From: Epichloe hybrida
Lineage: Eukaryota > Ascomycota > Sordariomycetes > Hypocreales > Clavicipitaceae
Direction of reading: 5' to 3'
Assembly: GCA_019022495.1 (NCBI GenBank)
Contig: JAFEKR010000025.1
Span: forward strand, 682,001 to 746,000
DNA length: 64,000 nucleotides
Below, one piece after another: positions 61,688 to 64,000 of this stretch. The translations under genes and the position numbers were made by a program. Numbering within the stretch: the first letter of the stretch is position 1; every line of letters starts with the position of its first letter. The notes under the pieces were generated by a model. That model did not search any database. It saw nothing but the letters and a program-made list of their open reading frames with translations, and was not told the DNA's origin.

Positions 61688-62831
61688 GGAAGTCAAATTC
61701 TGAGGGACACATATTGGTAAATGGCGAGACTTCACAATTGATCAATACAAGAACTAAGTCCCGGGCCAAAATTACCAAAGTAGTGAAGCGATTCTTCGTG
61801 ACATGAAGACAGCACAGCCTCCCTTTGTGCGATGTGCCTGATTCAAAATTGCTGGGTTGTCTCGGAGCAGAATTTGGACGAAAAACATCAAAAGCCATTT
61901 ATAGCTAGATTACCATAGGAATGGACGTGTTATCACCGCTTACCGTTGTAATAGTTCTCTCGAAATTGGTGCATTATAAAGACGACATAGAACACCATAC
62001 CATCTTTGCTACACGCCAAAGCAACACATGACACAGCATAAAGCTCCACCGCTACTGCTCCACGACTTGTATACGCAATGAGCATAATAATAAGCAAAGA
62101 CATTGTAATGCCTTCCACAAAATTTTAAAAGGCAGTTGTGCATCATGCGTTTGTAGACGTGCGATGATGACCCGAACATGTCTCGTAGTTTTTAAATCAG
62201 GTAGGACTCGACACACTATGCTGATGTCATTGATTGATATTCGAAGGGAAACTCATATAGCCAAAGTTAGCTATGTGTCATTCTCAACGTGGTCGGTGGG
62301 ACTTGGAATGTACGCTGTACTGAGTTCTTGTATAGTCTCTTGTGACGCACTGCATAATGTGTTACAACTGACAGTGGCGACAAGGAGAACATGGCACATC
62401 TCAAGGCACTACTAGTATATAACAATGTGGAGGGCAATATAGCTACTGATACCAGCGGGAATATGATATCATTCAACAAGATGGAGGCTAACGTCACCTG
62501 AAATGGTAGGTAGGATGAGGCTGCGCTGGATCTGAAAACCCGTTATCTCTCCGATCAACGAGACTGTGGTGACTTGTAAACGGCCATGGTAGATGAATAT
62601 GGCCACGCCCCTAGTCTCGTGGCTTTTGCCAGGGATGCAGGTTGTCTGTTGAAGTATTTATCAAAACGGGGGACACATGTGCTAGAATGTGTTAAAGTAC
62701 AGCGTATTCCTAATGACCCAGGAGGCACGTACACTAACTAATGTACAGTATTATAGGAAAGGGTAGACCGCCTCTTGGTGCTTTAGTCCATGAGTGTCGG
62801 ATGCTCCAGAAAAGGACGTCCAGTATCCTCT
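61688..62831. other. Convergent spacer MOG1 / SprT-like gene
   Basis: 1.1 kb with only short, featureless open frames; both 3' ends lie here. Long for a convergent spacer, but no gene is supported. Confidence 0.45.
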
Positions 62832-63902
62832 TTACCCTGACATTGAAGGCGTGTGCACTTGGCTGCTAGTGATATCATATGTCTTTTGTGCAGCCCATTT
62901 TGCAGCAATTATTTTCATCAACTCTCGCTGCAGGACATGGGGATTTTCCATCTTCACCAGCGGCATCTGGTCTCTCACAAATAGCTGATAATGGCTTCGC
63001 ATTAAGACATCATTGCCATTCTTGCTACCACCTCTGGATGCGGGCCTGGTTTGCTCGAGCTCGCTTTTGCAACTTCCGCAACGGTGACGCTGAATGTCAA
63101 TGCTTCTTGAGTGTCGTTTGTACTCTAAACGACAGGAAACACACTGCCATACATATTTGAAGTCGATGTCGTACGAGTGCCTCGTTGTTACATGAATACC
63201 CCTATCTCGGAAGGCATGAGAGCATTTAGAAGCCCATACCTTGAAATCTTTCCCGTGTGGATTTGTCGTTGTGCCGCTAATCATAAACGTGGCCAAATGA
63301 CAGAACTCGTGTGCTAGAACGTTGAGAAGCTTGTTCTCATCATCAATAACCTTCTCAGCTAGATCGATTGACGCATGATGTTGATGCTCCTCATTTCGGA
63401 CCTTCTCATCCAGTGTTTTGCTTCGAAGTGTTTCGCGTCGCCAATGAGCCCGACCAGCTGTTGTGTTGAGGCTTTTCGTCCATGTCAATTTCACACCGCC
63501 CGTGGTCTTGGTCAGCTCCATGATTCGACCATTCGCCACCTTTTCGTCCAGTTCGTCAAAGAAATCCCTTGCCAAGGACTGCTTCGCTGCTTGAAACTTC
63601 TTCTTGGCCAGCCTTTTCCCAGTAATCTGTTGCTGATCGGTCGGCGAAAGTGCCAGGAGCGATACTTGCACAGATTGTGGGCTGTTGCGGCGATCAACCG
63701 GATCCTGTGCCAGCGTCTGTTTCAGTTGAAGCATTTCTGGCGGGCTTAAAGTCGTAGTCTGATGGCCTGAAAGTGTAACAGAGGTCTTTTCTGCGCCATT
63801 GGCGAAGCCTCCGTCAGATTGGCGAGTAGATGTCAAATGCATTTTCTCAAAAATTCCCCAAAGATCGTCGTCTTCATGATGCAATACGTTTGATCCTTTC
63901 AT
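62832..63902 (-). CDS. SprT-domain metalloprotease with HMG-like tail (GCNA/SPRTN-like)
   Basis: Predicted DNA-associated protease of the SprT family, which removes DNA-protein crosslinks. 356 residues as a single open exon from the ATG at 63902. The SprT domain is in the middle: SLARDFFDELDEKVANGRI, WRRETLRSKT, zinc site LNVLAHEFCHLATFMI (HExxH). The zinc ribbon is WQCVSCRLEYKRH..RHRCGSCKSEL. The C-terminal VRDQMPLVKMENPHVLQREL segment resembles the HMG-box-like tail of an S. pombe SprT/HMG protein. The frame remains open upstream beyond an acceptor-like TTCCAG near 63930, so an N-terminal exon may lie outside the window. Confidence 0.85.
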   Translation of the reverse strand: MKGSNVLHHEDDDLWGIFEKMHLTSTRQSDGGFANGAEKTSVTLSGHQTTTLSPPEMLQLKQTLAQDPVDRRNSPQSVQVSLLALSPTDQQQITGKRLAKKKFQAAKQSLARDFFDELDEKVANGRIMELTKTTGGVKLTWTKSLNTTAGRAHWRRETLRSKTLDEKVRNEEHQHHASIDLAEKVIDDENKLLNVLAHEFCHLATFMISGTTTNPHGKDFKVWASKCSHAFRDRGIHVTTRHSYDIDFKYVWQCVSCRLEYKRHSRSIDIQRHRCGSCKSELEQTRPASRGGSKNGNDVLMRSHYQLFVRDQMPLVKMENPHVLQRELMKIIAAKWAAQKTYDITSSQVHTPSMSG

Positions 63903-64000
63903 TGAGGCAATCGTCGTATTAGTCAGACTATCCTGGAAATTATGAGAGATACTTTGGAGATTTAAGATGCTACCATCGATTGAACTTGCTGGTCCTTTTT

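Overview
This window comes from a filamentous ascomycete, most likely a sordariomycete and plausibly Hypocreales. The evidence is short GT-AG introns of about 50-140 bp in almost every gene, fungal orthologues throughout (RAD54, UBP8, EFM5, NUO-40, RPN9, GAA1, RBD2, aconitase, HINT, a CSR1-like Sec14 protein, DAM1, BUD20, MOG1, a SprT/GCNA-like protease), and an abrupt alternation between normal-composition gene blocks and very AT-rich blocks. In the AT-rich blocks coding sequence is decayed by C-to-T changes in CpA context on both strands, the signature of repeat-induced point mutation (RIP).

Layout. 1-856: 3' part of a metallo-beta-lactamase-fold (LACTB2-like) gene. 857-2800: a quiet stretch holding one small RSA3-like reading frame on the minus strand. 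About 2800-6340: a RIP-destroyed NRPS-like gene whose adenylation, carrier and terminal reductase domains can still be followed through in-frame stops. 6741-9215: intact RAD54 on the minus strand, with an MCB-type ACGCGT box in a very short promoter.

9380-34498: a 25-kb nest of transposons. A short TIR element with TA target duplications contains an LTR/Copia element (297-bp LTRs, AATAC duplication). That holds a second Copia family (824-bp LTRs, TCTAA duplication), into which another copy of the same family inserted (CTTTT duplication). An LTR-LTR crossover then duplicated a 3.1-kb 3' unit in tandem. A separate 332-bp MITE sits inside the right TIR of the outermost element. All large elements are inactivated.

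35424-63902: a conserved, compact housekeeping block. Order and strand: UBP8(+), EFM5(-), NUO-40(-), RPN9(+), GAA1(-), RBD2(-), aconitase(-), HINT(+), CSR1-like(-), DAM1(+), BUD20(-), MOG1(+), SprT/GCNA-like(-). These genes serve unrelated core functions (SAGA deubiquitination, eEF1A methylation, complex I, proteasome, GPI anchoring, TCA cycle, kinetochore, 60S export, Ran import) and form no pathway. The only repeat-rich interruption is 58900-60400, which holds a 503-bp foldback MITE and degenerate inverted repeats.

Exon coordinates given here were derived by hand from splice sites, reading-frame sums and recalled family conservation; no alignment or search was run. I found no clear new defence or mobile system. 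The most noteworthy items are the NRPS-like relic, the multi-layer TE nest with RIP asymmetry next to RAD54, the LTR-mediated tandem duplication, and the 1.25-kb intron in aconitase.
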